Notes: a model not told the origin generated them from the letters alone. DNA of 64,000 bases from Robinsoniella peoriensis (GCF_042680125.1 NZ_JBHTNY010000002.1); one strand, 5' to 3'; numbered from the stretch's first letter, positions 7,949 through 17,005 are shown. Program-made: numbers and translations.

Positions 7949-10015
7949 ATGATGAATATGGAATCATCCATTCAGGAATTAAAAGGAATCGGAGAGAAGA
8001 CGGTTCTGGTTTTTCAAAAAGCAGGGATTAGAACAATTGACGATCTGCTAAATTATTATCCGAGAAATTATGATACTTATGATAACATCGTTAAGGTATC
8101 TGAGATCTCGGATGATGATGTGTCGGCAGCCGTCTATGGTACGGTTGTTCAGACTCTGGATGTAAAAAGAGTCAGACGGCTGCAGATTACCAATACGGTC
8201 ATTCGGGACGACAGCGGCGGCATGATCCGTTTGACCTGGTTCAATATGCCCTATTTAAAAAATACCCTGAAAAGGGGAAGTAAATATATATTCCGTGGGA
8301 AGATTTCACGTAAAGAACAGCAGTTGTTGATGGAACAACCTGCTGTTTTTCGTGTAGACCAATACCAGGAAATGCTCCATGTGATGCAGCCAATTTATAC
8401 CTTAGTGCCCGGGCTTACCAACAATATGATTACCAAAGCTGTGCGCCAGGCACTTCCTCTGCTGGAGGAGTACCATGATTATCTTCCGGAGGAAATCAGA
8501 AAAGAATATCATCTGGCTGAATTCCACTATGCCATTGAACAGATACATTTTCCAAAAGATATGCATGATGTTATGCTAGCGAGAAACCGTCTGGTATTTG
8601 ATGAATTCTTTTTGTTTATTCTGGCACTGCGCCGCCTCAAAGACAGTACGGAAGAGCTGTATCACAGTTTTCATATGCAGCAAACACCGCTGACAGATCA
8701 GATTATTGCCAATCTTAAGTTTTCACTTACCAAAGCCCAGGCGAAGGTATGGAAAGAAATTGAAAAAGACTTATTGAGTCCGAAAGTTATGGCAAGACTG
8801 GTTCAGGGAGATGTTGGTTCCGGGAAGACCATCCTTGCCATTTTGGCATTGATTATGACGGCACAGAACGGATATCAGGGATCCTTAATGGTTCCTACGG
8901 AAGTTCTGGCTGTACAGCACTTTGAATCCATCTGTGGTCTGTTAGAGGAACAGCATCTTGACTTTAATACGGTGCTTTTAACAGGTTCTATGACGGCAAA
9001 AGAAAAAAGGGCAGTATATGAAAAAATAGAAACAGGCGAAGCCGATATCATAATTGGTACCCATGCACTGATTCAGGAAAAAGTAAATTATAAAAATCTG
9101 GCCCTGGTAATTACGGATGAACAGCACCGCTTCGGGGTACGCCAAAGAGAGGCGCTCTCCGAAAAGGGAGAATTACCCCATGTACTGGTTATGAGTGCTA
9201 CACCGATTCCGCGGACATTGGCAGTTATTCTTTATGGTGATCTGGATGTCTCTGTTATTGATGAGCTTCCTGCAAACCGTCTGCCAATTAAAAATTGTGT
9301 AGTAGATACCAGGTATCGTCCGAAGGCATATTCCTTTATTCAAAATGAGATTGAAGAAGGGCGCCAGGCTTACATCATCTGCCCTATGGTAGAAGAGAGT
9401 GAAGCGATTGAGGCAGAAAATGTAATCGAGTATACCGAGCGGCTGAGGGCGGCGCTGGCTGAAAATATTCAGATCGAATATCTGCATGGGAAGATGAAAC
9501 CAAAAGAAAAAAACAGCATTATGGAACGTTTTTTAAATCATGAAATTGATGTATTGGTTTCTACTACAGTAGTGGAAGTCGGCGTGAATGTACCCAATGC
9601 CACTGTGATGATGATTGAAAATGCAGAGCGGTTCGGTCTGGCACAGCTGCATCAGCTCCGGGGCAGGGTGGGACGGGGACAATACCAGTCCTATTGTATT
9701 ATGGTGCGTGCATCAGACAGTAAAAAGGTAAAGGAGCGTCTGGAGATCCTTAATAAATCCAACGATGGCTTTTTTATTGCCAGCGAAGATTTAAAGCTTC
9801 GGGGACCGGGAGATGTATTTGGCGTGCGCCAAAGCGGTTTGCTGGAATTTAAAATCGGGGATGTATTTACCGATGCATCCATCCTGGAAAAGGCCAGCGA
9901 AGCGGCTCAGATTATTCTGGATCAGGGTGAATTGGCAGGAAAACCCGAGTACTGCTATCTGGATAAAAAACTGCAGGAATACATGCTGCAGGGCTTTGGC
10001 CGCATCAACTTATAG
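7949..10015 (+). CDS. recG: ATP-dependent DNA helicase RecG
   Basis: A 688-residue RecG that reverses stalled forks and branch-migrates Holliday junctions. An N-terminal wedge/OB domain covers roughly residues 1-230. The helicase has Walker A GDVGSGKT near residue 288, DEQH near residue 390, the SATPIPRT motif, and the QLRGRVGRG motif of the second RecA domain. It starts 10 bases after fakA. Three in-frame ATGs lie at 7949, 7952 and 7958; AGGTG upstream suits the first two. Confidence 0.95.
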   Translation: MMNMESSIQELKGIGEKTVLVFQKAGIRTIDDLLNYYPRNYDTYDNIVKVSEISDDDVSAAVYGTVVQTLDVKRVRRLQITNTVIRDDSGGMIRLTWFNMPYLKNTLKRGSKYIFRGKISRKEQQLLMEQPAVFRVDQYQEMLHVMQPIYTLVPGLTNNMITKAVRQALPLLEEYHDYLPEEIRKEYHLAEFHYAIEQIHFPKDMHDVMLARNRLVFDEFFLFILALRRLKDSTEELYHSFHMQQTPLTDQIIANLKFSLTKAQAKVWKEIEKDLLSPKVMARLVQGDVGSGKTILAILALIMTAQNGYQGSLMVPTEVLAVQHFESICGLLEEQHLDFNTVLLTGSMTAKEKRAVYEKIETGEADIIIGTHALIQEKVNYKNLALVITDEQHRFGVRQREALSEKGELPHVLVMSATPIPRTLAVILYGDLDVSVIDELPANRLPIKNCVVDTRYRPKAYSFIQNEIEEGRQAYIICPMVEESEAIEAENVIEYTERLRAALAENIQIEYLHGKMKPKEKNSIMERFLNHEIDVLVSTTVVEVGVNVPNATVMMIENAERFGLAQLHQLRGRVGRGQYQSYCIMVRASDSKKVKERLEILNKSNDGFFIASEDLKLRGPGDVFGVRQSGLLEFKIGDVFTDASILEKASEAAQIILDQGELAGKPEYCYLDKKLQEYMLQGFGRINL

Positions 10016-10106
10016 AAGAAATAGTTGCTATTTTTGAAAAAATGGTATATTATGCTTTATGTAAATGATATATATGCATGGAAGTGTTTTGCGAGGAGGA
10101 AAATGT

Positions 10107-10610
10107 ATGAAAACCGTAAAAGCAAACGTAAAAGAGACAGCAGCAGCTACGACAGAAGCCACTAAAGCAACAAAAACACCATCAAAGAGAGCAGCGAAGA
10201 AGGCAGAGCCGGCTGCTAAGACTACAGAAGAAAAAGTAACAGATGCAACAGAAGAGAAAGCAGCAGCAGTAAAAGCTCCGGCAGCTAAAACAACAGCAGC
10301 TAAGACTGCAGCAAAGGCAGCAGTTAAAGCAGAGGAAAAGCCAGCGGCTGAAAAAGCTCCGGCAGAGAAAAAGACAGCAGCAAGAAAAGCACCGGCTAAA
10401 AAGGCAGATGTAAAAGAAACAATCTATCTTCAGTATCTGGGGAAAGAGATTAATACAGAGGAAATTACGAAACAGGCAAAAGAACATTGGACAAAAGTTT
10501 TAAAAAATAAAGCTGCGGATATCAAATCCATAGATATATATTTAAAACCGGAAGAAAATGCTGCATATTTTGTAATCAACGGCGATGTAACCGGTAATGT
10601 GTACTTATAG
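10107..10610 (+). CDS. DUF6465 family protein with Lys/Ala-rich histone-like N-terminus
   Basis: The first roughly 105 residues are almost entirely Ala, Lys, Thr, Glu and Pro in short repeats (AKTTAAKTAAKA, APAEKK), resembling histone H1-like tails. The last 60 residues form a compact domain (YLQYLGKEINTEEIT to GDVTGNVYL) that I assign to DUF6465. The charge suggests nucleic-acid or envelope binding, but this is inference. The ATG at 10107 follows GAGGAGG; the frame is open back to 10065 without a ribosome site. A terminator follows directly, so the gene is probably monocistronic. Confidence 0.75.
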   Translation: MKTVKANVKETAAATTEATKATKTPSKRAAKKAEPAAKTTEEKVTDATEEKAAAVKAPAAKTTAAKTAAKAAVKAEEKPAAEKAPAEKKTAARKAPAKKADVKETIYLQYLGKEINTEEITKQAKEHWTKVLKNKAADIKSIDIYLKPEENAAYFVINGDVTGNVYL

Positions 10611-10633
10611 ATAAAATCATATAACAGAGAAAA

Positions 10634-10661
10634 GCCCAGATAAAATTATCTGGGCCCTTTC
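10634..10661. terminator. Intrinsic terminator between DUF6465 gene and SASP gene
   Basis: GCCCAGATAA (10634-10643) pairs perfectly with TTATCTGGGC (10646-10655), followed by a T-rich tract on the plus strand. It sits between convergent genes and may serve both. Confidence 0.75.
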
Positions 10662-10693
10662 TTTGTCAAATACGAATGAATTCGTTTTTGAGA

Positions 10694-10963
10694 TTAGTAC
10701 TGAGAAGTGCTACCTGCTGACATGTTACCTGCTGACATGTTACCTGCTGGCATGCTTGCTCCGCCGGACATCTGTCTTTCCTGAGCTTCGATCATTTTCT
10801 TAACCATATAGCCACCAACGCTACCATTCTGTTTGGAAGTTAAGTTACCATTGTATCCGTCTGTTAACGGTACTCCTAATTCGTTAGCTACCTCAAATTT
10901 GAAACGGTCTAAAGCTCCTTTTGCTTCTGGTACTGCTGCTGTGTTAGATGATCTGTTTGACAT
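10694..10963 (-). CDS. Alpha/beta-type small acid-soluble spore protein
   Basis: An 89-residue SASP that coats and protects spore DNA. The core has the family hallmarks: ALDRFKFEVANELGV, containing the germination-protease cleavage region, and GYNGNLTSKQNGSVGGYMVKKMI. The C-terminus carries a Met/Gly/Ser-rich tail with an AGNMS repeat, unusual for short SASPs. The second ATG (10963) has better spacing from AGGAGGGG than the one at 10966. The coding is monocistronic and confirms a sporulating host. Confidence 0.92.
   Translation of the reverse strand: MSNRSSNTAAVPEAKGALDRFKFEVANELGVPLTDGYNGNLTSKQNGSVGGYMVKKMIEAQERQMSGGASMPAGNMSAGNMSAGSTSQY
10711..10755 (-). repeat. Three tandem 15-base units in the SASP tail
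   Basis: Two identical copies of TACCTGCTGACATGT and one variant with two changes. They encode the repeated AGNMS-type pentapeptide at the SASP C-terminus. In-frame length variation is likely. Confidence 0.85.
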
Positions 10964-11122
10964 CATAACCCCTCCTTTTTTTCTGTCTGTTTTTTTATTT
11001 GCAATTTGTTATTGCCTTCCTAGTATATGAATTAATTGAAATTCTAAACTGGAAATTTTTGCAATTTTTTACAAATTTAGATAAAAACAAAAAAACATTT
11101 TCCATTTTCCCTATTTATATGT

Positions 11123-11128
11123 TATAAT
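11123..11128 (+). promoter_or_regulatory. Probable -10 box for the methylglyoxal-synthase-like gene
   Basis: TATAAT 31 bases before the ATG at 11160. No good -35 hexamer was found in the AT-rich run upstream. The same 194-base gap must hold the SASP promoter on the other strand. Confidence 0.4.
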
Positions 11129-11159
11129 CGGTAGAAAGAAGAGAAAAAAGGATGGTTAG

Positions 11160-11552
11160 ATGAATATCGGTATTATTGCACATAACAGTAAAAAGAGTTT
11201 AATTGAAGATTTTTGTCTTGCATATAAGCATATACTTAGCAAACATGAAATTTATGCGACAGGAATTACAGGGCGCCGTGTAGAAGATGTAACGAATCTC
11301 CGCGTCCACAAATTTCTCCCTGGAAGCGTGGGAGGAGATAAGCAGTTTACAGAAATGCTTGAGAGAAATGGCCTAGATATGGTAATCTTTTTCTACAACC
11401 CGGCTATGGTAGATCCTAAGGAGCCGGATATTTATACAATATCAAAATGTTGTGATAAATATAATATCCCAATTGCAACCAATATTGCAACTGCGGAATC
11501 TTTAATTCTTGGATTAGCTCATGGTGATCTTGAATGGAGATTACAGATTTAA
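11160..11552 (+). CDS. Methylglyoxal synthase homologue with altered active site
   Basis: A 130-residue protein aligning end to end with MgsA (IAHNSKK, ATGITG, GSVGGDKQ, FFYNPAM, PIATNIATAE). MgsA turns dihydroxyacetone phosphate into methylglyoxal. Using E. coli numbers, the offset is a constant 11. The base Asp71 is kept (D60) and Asp101 is kept (D90), but Asp20 is Asn9, Asp91 is Asn80 and His98 is Lys87. His19 is kept as H8. Three substitutions at active-site positions suggest a changed, weakened or regulatory function, so I give no gene symbol. It is monocistronic, with a terminator at 11563. Confidence 0.8.
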   Translation: MNIGIIAHNSKKSLIEDFCLAYKHILSKHEIYATGITGRRVEDVTNLRVHKFLPGSVGGDKQFTEMLERNGLDMVIFFYNPAMVDPKEPDIYTISKCCDKYNIPIATNIATAESLILGLAHGDLEWRLQI

Positions 11553-11562
11553 AATCTAAGAG

Positions 11563-11590
11563 AGGGGTGTAGCAGCATCCCTATTTTTTT
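11563..11590 (+). terminator. Intrinsic terminator after the MgsA-like gene
   Basis: AGGGGTG (11563-11569) pairs with CATCCCT (11576-11582), one wobble, followed by seven T. Confidence 0.75.
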
Positions 11591-11602
11591 GTGAATTTAT
11601 TC

Positions 11603-11636
11603 CCGCGGGCAGCGAGCCAGACGGACGCGCCTGCGG
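11603..11636. repeat. GC-rich hairpin upstream of the first Na/Pi symporter gene
   Basis: CCGCGGGCAGCG and CGCGCCTGCGG form a stem with a bulge in otherwise AT-rich spacer. The segment GCGGGCAGCGAGC resembles the GCGGGCAGTGAGC at the tip of the long palindrome at 20837-21103, so the two may share ancestry. Confidence 0.45.
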
Positions 11637-11689
11637 ATACATAGGACTTATTATGAAAAAGATTTGGTTTAAATTAGGAGGATTATCAG

Positions 11690-13366
11690 ATGTCAATTAA
11701 TGACGTACAGAATTTGTTTATGTTTTGCGGAGGCCTTGGAATGTTCCTTTACGGTATGCACAGCATGTCGGATGGAATTCAGAAATCGACCGGCAACAAA
11801 ATGAGGGAGCTGCTGGGAGTTTTAACCAATAACCGGGTAATGGCAATTCTGGTTGGAGCCTTGATTACGGCAATTATTCAAAGCAGTGGTGCGACTACGG
11901 TAATGGTAGTTGGATTTGTAAATGCAGGCATTATGAATCTGGGACAGGCTGTGGGAGTAATCATGGGTGCCAATATCGGTACCTGTATCACATCCTGGAT
12001 TGTATCCCTGGGACAGCTCGGGGACAGTTTTAAAGCTGTATCGCCATCTCTTTATGCGCCCTTATTAGTGGGTATCGGAGCATTTTTTATTATGTTTTCC
12101 AAAAAGCAGAAGAAGAAAACGATTGGTGAAATCATTATTGGTCTGGGCTTATTATTCATCGGTCTGGATTTTATGAAAAATTCTGCTTCTTCTTATACGG
12201 AACTGCCGATCTTCACAAAGGCATTTGCATTATTTGGCAGCAATCCGTTCCTTGGTATTGCAATTGGAGCTTTGGTTACCGGTATTATGCAGAGTTCTTC
12301 TGCCTCTGTTGGTATTCTGCAGACACTGGCTGCTACCGGCGGTGTTGTTACGGCAAGCTCGGCAATTTATATCAGCCTTGGTTCGAATATAGGTTCTTGT
12401 TTTACTGCACTTTTATCAAGTATTGGAGCACCCAGGAATGCGAAGCGGGCAGCTGTAATCCATTTATCATTTAATATGATAGGTGCGGTAATATTCGGTG
12501 CGGCAATGTTTGCCATATTCCAGCTGAATCCTGTATTTGCGGCAGCCGGAATCGGCAGCGTGGGAATTTCTATTTTTCATACTATATTTAATATTATCTG
12601 TACAATTATTCTGTTCCCGTTTGCAAACAAACTGGTTCAGCTGTCCGGGCTTATTGTTTCGGATAAAGGCGGCGAAGCTTTGGAAGGAACAGAATCAGAC
12701 GAAGTGATTACATTACGTCATTTAGATGACCGTATTTTAGAGACCCCCTCTTTTGCAGTAGAAAATGCAATTCTGGAAGTTGTTCATATGGGAAGAATTG
12801 CTCAGACAAATATGCAGAACGCATTTGATGCAGTACTTAATAATGATACTGAAAAAATAGATACTGTTTATAAGACGGAAAAAACTATTAACAGCATGGA
12901 AAAAATGATTACCGAATATCTGGTTAAAATCAGTAATCTTTCATTGAATGAAGATCAGCATACGATTATTAATAATTTGTTTTATTCCGTAAGCGACATT
13001 GAGCGTGTGGGAGATCATACGGAAAATATCGCAGAACTGGCGGAAAATAAAGCGAAGGATGATATTCAGTTCTCCGAAGAGGCAGGTAAGGAATTAAGCG
13101 AGATCATGGAACTGGTTACCAATTCATTCGTTTATGCCATGAAGGCAAGAGAAGAAGAGAGTATAGATGCTGCAACGAAAGTAGTAACTTATGAAGATAT
13201 GGTTGATAATATGGAGGAAGAACTGCGGGAAACTCATATCGAACGACTTTCCAAGCAGTTGTGTAACCCTACAAACGGAGTAATTTTCCTGGATATTATC
13301 AGCAACCTGGAAAGAATTTCGGATCATGCCTATAATCTGGCAGGGTACGTAATGAGCGAGCATTAA
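11690..13366 (+). CDS. Na/Pi cotransporter family protein with PhoU-like tail
   Basis: A 558-residue membrane protein with the two inverted Na_Pi_cotrans repeats. Their signature QSS motifs are QSSGATTVMVVGFVN and QSSSASVGILQTLA. The first roughly 325 residues hold the transmembrane helices. After a cytoplasmic linker, a PhoU-like helical domain follows, with ERVGDHTENIAELAE and ERISDHAYNLAGY as its two metal-binding-type motifs. It should take up phosphate with sodium. It lies just before the phoB-phoR-pst cluster. A paralogue is at 40793. Confidence 0.88.
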   Translation: MSINDVQNLFMFCGGLGMFLYGMHSMSDGIQKSTGNKMRELLGVLTNNRVMAILVGALITAIIQSSGATTVMVVGFVNAGIMNLGQAVGVIMGANIGTCITSWIVSLGQLGDSFKAVSPSLYAPLLVGIGAFFIMFSKKQKKKTIGEIIIGLGLLFIGLDFMKNSASSYTELPIFTKAFALFGSNPFLGIAIGALVTGIMQSSSASVGILQTLAATGGVVTASSAIYISLGSNIGSCFTALLSSIGAPRNAKRAAVIHLSFNMIGAVIFGAAMFAIFQLNPVFAAAGIGSVGISIFHTIFNIICTIILFPFANKLVQLSGLIVSDKGGEALEGTESDEVITLRHLDDRILETPSFAVENAILEVVHMGRIAQTNMQNAFDAVLNNDTEKIDTVYKTEKTINSMEKMITEYLVKISNLSLNEDQHTIINNLFYSVSDIERVGDHTENIAELAENKAKDDIQFSEEAGKELSEIMELVTNSFVYAMKAREEESIDAATKVVTYEDMVDNMEEELRETHIERLSKQLCNPTNGVIFLDIISNLERISDHAYNLAGYVMSEH

Positions 13367-13429
13367 GACGCACTAAAGATCTAAGTATTAAGCTCCTGTA
13401 AACAGGCATATGGAGGTTTTGATAAGATT

Positions 13430-14113
13430 ATGAGTCAGATGATTTATTGTGTAGAAGATGATATGAATATCAGAGAGTTGGTCGCTTATGCCCTGAAGAC
13501 ATCAGGGTATGAAGCAATTGGTTTTGAGAATGCCGCAGAATTTTATAAAGGCTTAAAAAACGGAAATCCGGATTTGATTCTGCTGGATATTATGCTGCCG
13601 GACGAAGACGGCATCAGTATTTTGAAGAAATTGCGTGCCAGAAATGAGCACAAGGATATCCCGGTAATTATGCTGACCGCAAAATCTACGGAATATGATA
13701 AAGTCAAGGGACTGGATGTGGGTGCAGATGACTATGTAACGAAGCCTTTTGGTGTTATGGAATTGATTTCCAGAATCAAAGCGGTACTTCGCCGGAGCCA
13801 GAAAAGCATTTCCACCGATATGATGGTACTTGGGGATATTCATCTGGATATCCAGAAGCATGAAGTGACTGTCAGCGGCAAAGAGGTCATCCTGACCTAT
13901 AAAGAATTTGAACTTCTTACGTATTTGATGAAAAACCAGGGAATTGTACTTTCCCGGGATAAAATACTGGAAGTAATCTGGAATTATGATTACGAAGGGG
14001 AAAGCCGTACCGTTGATGTTCATATCGGCTCGCTGAGGCAGAAATTAGGCAGCAGCGGGAATATGATAGAAACCGTTCGCGGGGTGGGCTATAAAATGGG
14101 AACCAAAGAATGA
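13430..14113 (+). CDS. phoB: PhoB/PhoP-type response regulator
   Basis: A 227-residue OmpR-family regulator. The receiver domain has acidic residues near the start (VEDD), the phosphoacceptor Asp in LLDIMLP near residue 53, Thr in MLTAKS and Lys in VTKPF. The C-terminal winged helix ends in SRTVDVHIGSLRQKLG and RGVGYKM. It overlaps phoR by 4 bases (ATGA) and sits just upstream of the pst operon, so control of the phosphate regulon is the natural reading. GGAGG is 13 bases from the ATG, slightly far. Confidence 0.88.
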   Translation: MSQMIYCVEDDMNIRELVAYALKTSGYEAIGFENAAEFYKGLKNGNPDLILLDIMLPDEDGISILKKLRARNEHKDIPVIMLTAKSTEYDKVKGLDVGADDYVTKPFGVMELISRIKAVLRRSQKSISTDMMVLGDIHLDIQKHEVTVSGKEVILTYKEFELLTYLMKNQGIVLSRDKILEVIWNYDYEGESRTVDVHIGSLRQKLGSSGNMIETVRGVGYKMGTKE

Positions 14114-15771
14114 AAAAGAAAATCTATAAAAATGTATTCGGACTGGGGATTTTGACTGTAATTTTCATTACGGCTGCATTTGTGCTATTTTTTAATTACA
14201 ATATGCAGCAACAATTAAAAAACGAATTAAAGACAGAAGCAGTGTACATCGCCAAGGCCTATGAAGGTTTGGCGGATCCTGTTTCTTTTTTGGATGATAT
14301 AGAGGCACAGACGCCTTCCAGAATCACATATATCGATCCGAAAGGTAAGGTTATTTACGATAGTCAGGCGGATGCCAGCAAAATGGAAAATCACCTGGAA
14401 CGACCGGAAATTATAGATGCCGCGAAAGATGGAACCGGTATTTCCAAGAGGACTTCTGACACGCTGAGACAGCATACTTATTATTATGCAATAAAATTGT
14501 CAACGGGAAGCTTTTTGCGGGTTTCCGGTACTATTGACGGCCTGATACCCACGTTTATGAAGGTACTGCCGGCAGCCTGTGTTATTTCATTGATTATTTT
14601 ACTGGGTTCCTTTATGATCGCCACAAAGCTGGCAAATGGAATCATATCCAATATTAATAACATAGATTTGCAGCATCCAACCCAGGACGTTTCTTTTAAT
14701 GAGCTCTTTCCGTTATTAAACCGGATTGAAAAGCAGAATTATCAGATCAAGGATCAGATGACAGACCTGATTGAACAAAAGGAAAAATTCAATACGATAA
14801 CTACCAATATGAATGAAGGATTGATCCTGCTGGATAAAGATTCCAGGATTGTATTTATTAACCAGAGCTGTAAAAATATATTAGGTGCACCCAGTATGCA
14901 CTATATTGGTAAAAATATTTCACTGTTCAACCGCAGCCAACAGCTTCAGAATACAGTGGAAAAGTCATTGAAAGGGGAAACCCACAGTGAGATCTTAAAG
15001 CTGGATGAAACCACAATTCAGTTTTTTGGAAATCCGGTAATACAGGATGGCAGTATCCAGGGGGTTGTACTTTTTGTACTGGACATTACAGAAAAATACA
15101 AAGCAGAGAAAATGCGAAGAGAATTCTCAGCAAACGTTTCTCATGAATTAAAAACGCCGCTGACATCTATCTCCGGATATGCGGAATTGATGCAGAACGG
15201 AATGGTACAGCCACAGGATATATCTCAGTTTGCAGGTAAAATCTATAAGGAAGCAGCACGACTGATTTCCCTGGTGGAGGACATTATCAAAATCAGCCGT
15301 CTGGATGAAAAAGATGCGCGTACAACAAAAGAACTTGTGGATCTGTATGAGATTTCCACGGAAATAGTAGAACGCCTTTCATCCGTAGCAGAACGTAATA
15401 TGGTAACGCTTCACCTGGAAGGTTCTAGCGTAAAATTGATTGCAGTCCGGGCAATGATGCTGGATCTGATCTATAATCTTTGCGAAAATGGAATAAAGTA
15501 TAACCGTCAGGGCGGTTCGGTTACCATATCCATATATGAAGAGGATCAGCATCCGGTCATAAAAGTGTCGGATACAGGCATTGGAATTCCCAGTAAATAC
15601 CAGGAACGTATTTTTGAAAGATTTTACAGAATTGATAAAAGCCATTCCAAACAGACGGGTGGTACGGGATTAGGACTGTCTATTGTAAAGCACGTGGTTG
15701 AATATCAGGGCGGATATATTGAAGTGCACAGTACGCCGGAAGAGGGAACTGCAATTACGATTCATTTATAA
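14110..15771 (+). CDS. phoR: PhoR-type sensor histidine kinase
   Basis: A 553-residue kinase. TM1 is at about residues 8-28, an extracytoplasmic sensor region follows, TM2 is at about 150-172, a PAS domain lies at about 230-325, then HisKA and HATPase_c domains. The H-box is FSANVSHELKTPLTSISGY, the N-box NLCENGIKYN, and the G-boxes DTGIGIP and GTGLGLSIV. The layout TM-sensor-TM-PAS-kinase matches Firmicutes PhoR/PnpS. It is translationally coupled to phoB and ends in a strong terminator before pstS. Confidence 0.88.
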   Translation: MKKKIYKNVFGLGILTVIFITAAFVLFFNYNMQQQLKNELKTEAVYIAKAYEGLADPVSFLDDIEAQTPSRITYIDPKGKVIYDSQADASKMENHLERPEIIDAAKDGTGISKRTSDTLRQHTYYYAIKLSTGSFLRVSGTIDGLIPTFMKVLPAACVISLIILLGSFMIATKLANGIISNINNIDLQHPTQDVSFNELFPLLNRIEKQNYQIKDQMTDLIEQKEKFNTITTNMNEGLILLDKDSRIVFINQSCKNILGAPSMHYIGKNISLFNRSQQLQNTVEKSLKGETHSEILKLDETTIQFFGNPVIQDGSIQGVVLFVLDITEKYKAEKMRREFSANVSHELKTPLTSISGYAELMQNGMVQPQDISQFAGKIYKEAARLISLVEDIIKISRLDEKDARTTKELVDLYEISTEIVERLSSVAERNMVTLHLEGSSVKLIAVRAMMLDLIYNLCENGIKYNRQGGSVTISIYEEDQHPVIKVSDTGIGIPSKYQERIFERFYRIDKSHSKQTGGTGLGLSIVKHVVEYQGGYIEVHSTPEEGTAITIHL

Positions 15772-15773
15772 AT

Positions 15774-15823
15774 AAAAAACAGCTGTTTTTCAGGAAATAT
15801 CTTGAAAGAACAGCTGTTTTTTT
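15774..15823 (+). terminator. Intrinsic terminator after phoR
   Basis: A long stem of about 19 bp (AAAAAACAGCTGTTTTTCA with its near-complement ending at 15823) with T-rich 3' end separates phoBR from the pst operon. Confidence 0.8.
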
Positions 15824-15900
15824 ATGCAAAAATTTATTTTTTCTGATTCCAATGCTGTCAAAAAAAAGCATTTTTTATTTTTATAAGTATATTTTTTGAT

Positions 15901-15940
15901 TTTACATAAACTTTACATATACAATATATAATCTTTATAC
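15901..15940 (+). promoter_or_regulatory. Putative PHO box upstream of pstS
   Basis: TTTACAT occurs at 15901 and 15912, and a degenerate TTTATAC at 15934, all in an 11-base register. PhoB/PhoP boxes of Gram-positives are direct TTWACA-like repeats in this 11-base spacing. The array ends 60 bases before the pstS ATG, a sensible activator position. No consensus -35 is needed or seen. Confidence 0.65.
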
Positions 15941-15999
15941 GCATCAATTAGAATACATTCATGTAATAACAAATTAGAAAAGTTTTGGAGGAAAAAATT

Positions 16000-16947
16000 A
16001 TGAAGAAATTAATCGCAATGGCGGTAGTTGGAATTATGACATTAGGACTGGTTGCTTGTGGAAGCAATACGGGTACAACAGAAACATCACCATCTACAAC
16101 AGCAGCTACAGAAGCAGGAGCAGGTGATACACAGGCAGCAACAACAGAAGCAGCTTCTTCAGAATCAGCAAGTGCAGATGGAAGCGAAGCTCCCGCAGGA
16201 GATATCAGCGGAAATATAGTAATTACAGGATCTACTTCAGTAGAGAAGATCTTAAACGATATGAAAGATGAATTCGAAGCACAAAATCCTGACGTCACAA
16301 TCGAATATACAGGCAGCGGTTCATCAGCAGGTATTACAGATACAAAATCAGGAACAAACAATATCGGTGCAGCATCCAGAGAAATTAAGGATGAAGAAAA
16401 AGAAGACGCACTTAAGACAGAAGTTTTCGCATATGACGGAATTGCAATTATTGTAAACCCGGCAAATGAAGCAGTGAAAGATATTTCAGAAGAGCAGTTG
16501 GCTGATATTTATTCCGGTAAAATTACAAACTGGAAAGAGGTAGGCGAAAATGATGAAGACATCTTTGTAGTATCCCGTGAAGAAAGTTCAGGAACAAGAA
16601 GTGCATTTGAAGAGTTAATTAAGCTGGAAGATGCTGGCGGACTTTCCGGAAATGCATCTGTATCTGAAGGAAATGGACCTGTACAGGCGGCAGTAGCAGG
16701 AAATGAAAATGCAATCGGTTATGTATCTTTCTCATTTATTGATGACACAGTAAAACCTCTTACAGTAGCAGGTGTAGAACCAACCGCTGAATTAGCAAAA
16801 TCCGGAGAATATCCACTGAGCAGACCATTCCTTTTCTGCTATTATGATGACAAAGTAACAGATGCAGGCAAAGCATTCTTAGAATTTGCTATCTCTGAAG
16901 AAGGACAGGCGGCAGTTGATACTCACGGCGGAATTCGTATTGACTAA
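16000..16947 (+). CDS. pstS: Phosphate ABC transporter substrate-binding lipoprotein
   Basis: A 315-residue phosphate-binding lipoprotein anchored outside the membrane. The lipobox is LVAC with Cys20. A Thr/Ser/Ala/Glu-rich linker runs to about residue 70, followed by the PBP-like domain with GSTSVEKI, GSGSSAGI, SREESSGTR and GNENAIGYVSFSF, which include the phosphate-binding loops. GGAGG precedes the ATG at 16000. It heads pstSCAB-phoU and lies behind a putative PHO box, so induction under phosphate starvation is expected. Confidence 0.95.
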   Translation: MKKLIAMAVVGIMTLGLVACGSNTGTTETSPSTTAATEAGAGDTQAATTEAASSESASADGSEAPAGDISGNIVITGSTSVEKILNDMKDEFEAQNPDVTIEYTGSGSSAGITDTKSGTNNIGAASREIKDEEKEDALKTEVFAYDGIAIIVNPANEAVKDISEEQLADIYSGKITNWKEVGENDEDIFVVSREESSGTRSAFEELIKLEDAGGLSGNASVSEGNGPVQAAVAGNENAIGYVSFSFIDDTVKPLTVAGVEPTAELAKSGEYPLSRPFLFCYYDDKVTDAGKAFLEFAISEEGQAAVDTHGGIRID

Positions 16948-17005
16948 TTCTACTGATATAAGCTTCATTAATTTAAGCCGCAGGAAATGCGGATCTGGAG
17001 TAAAT

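Noticed and set aside
10182..10487. Cys/Phe-rich minus-strand ORF
   Set aside because: It is the antisense of the Lys/Ala-rich region of the DUF6465 gene and has no ribosome site.
10711..10755. CRISPR-like tandem repeats
   Set aside because: The units are in frame, have no spacers and encode the SASP tail.
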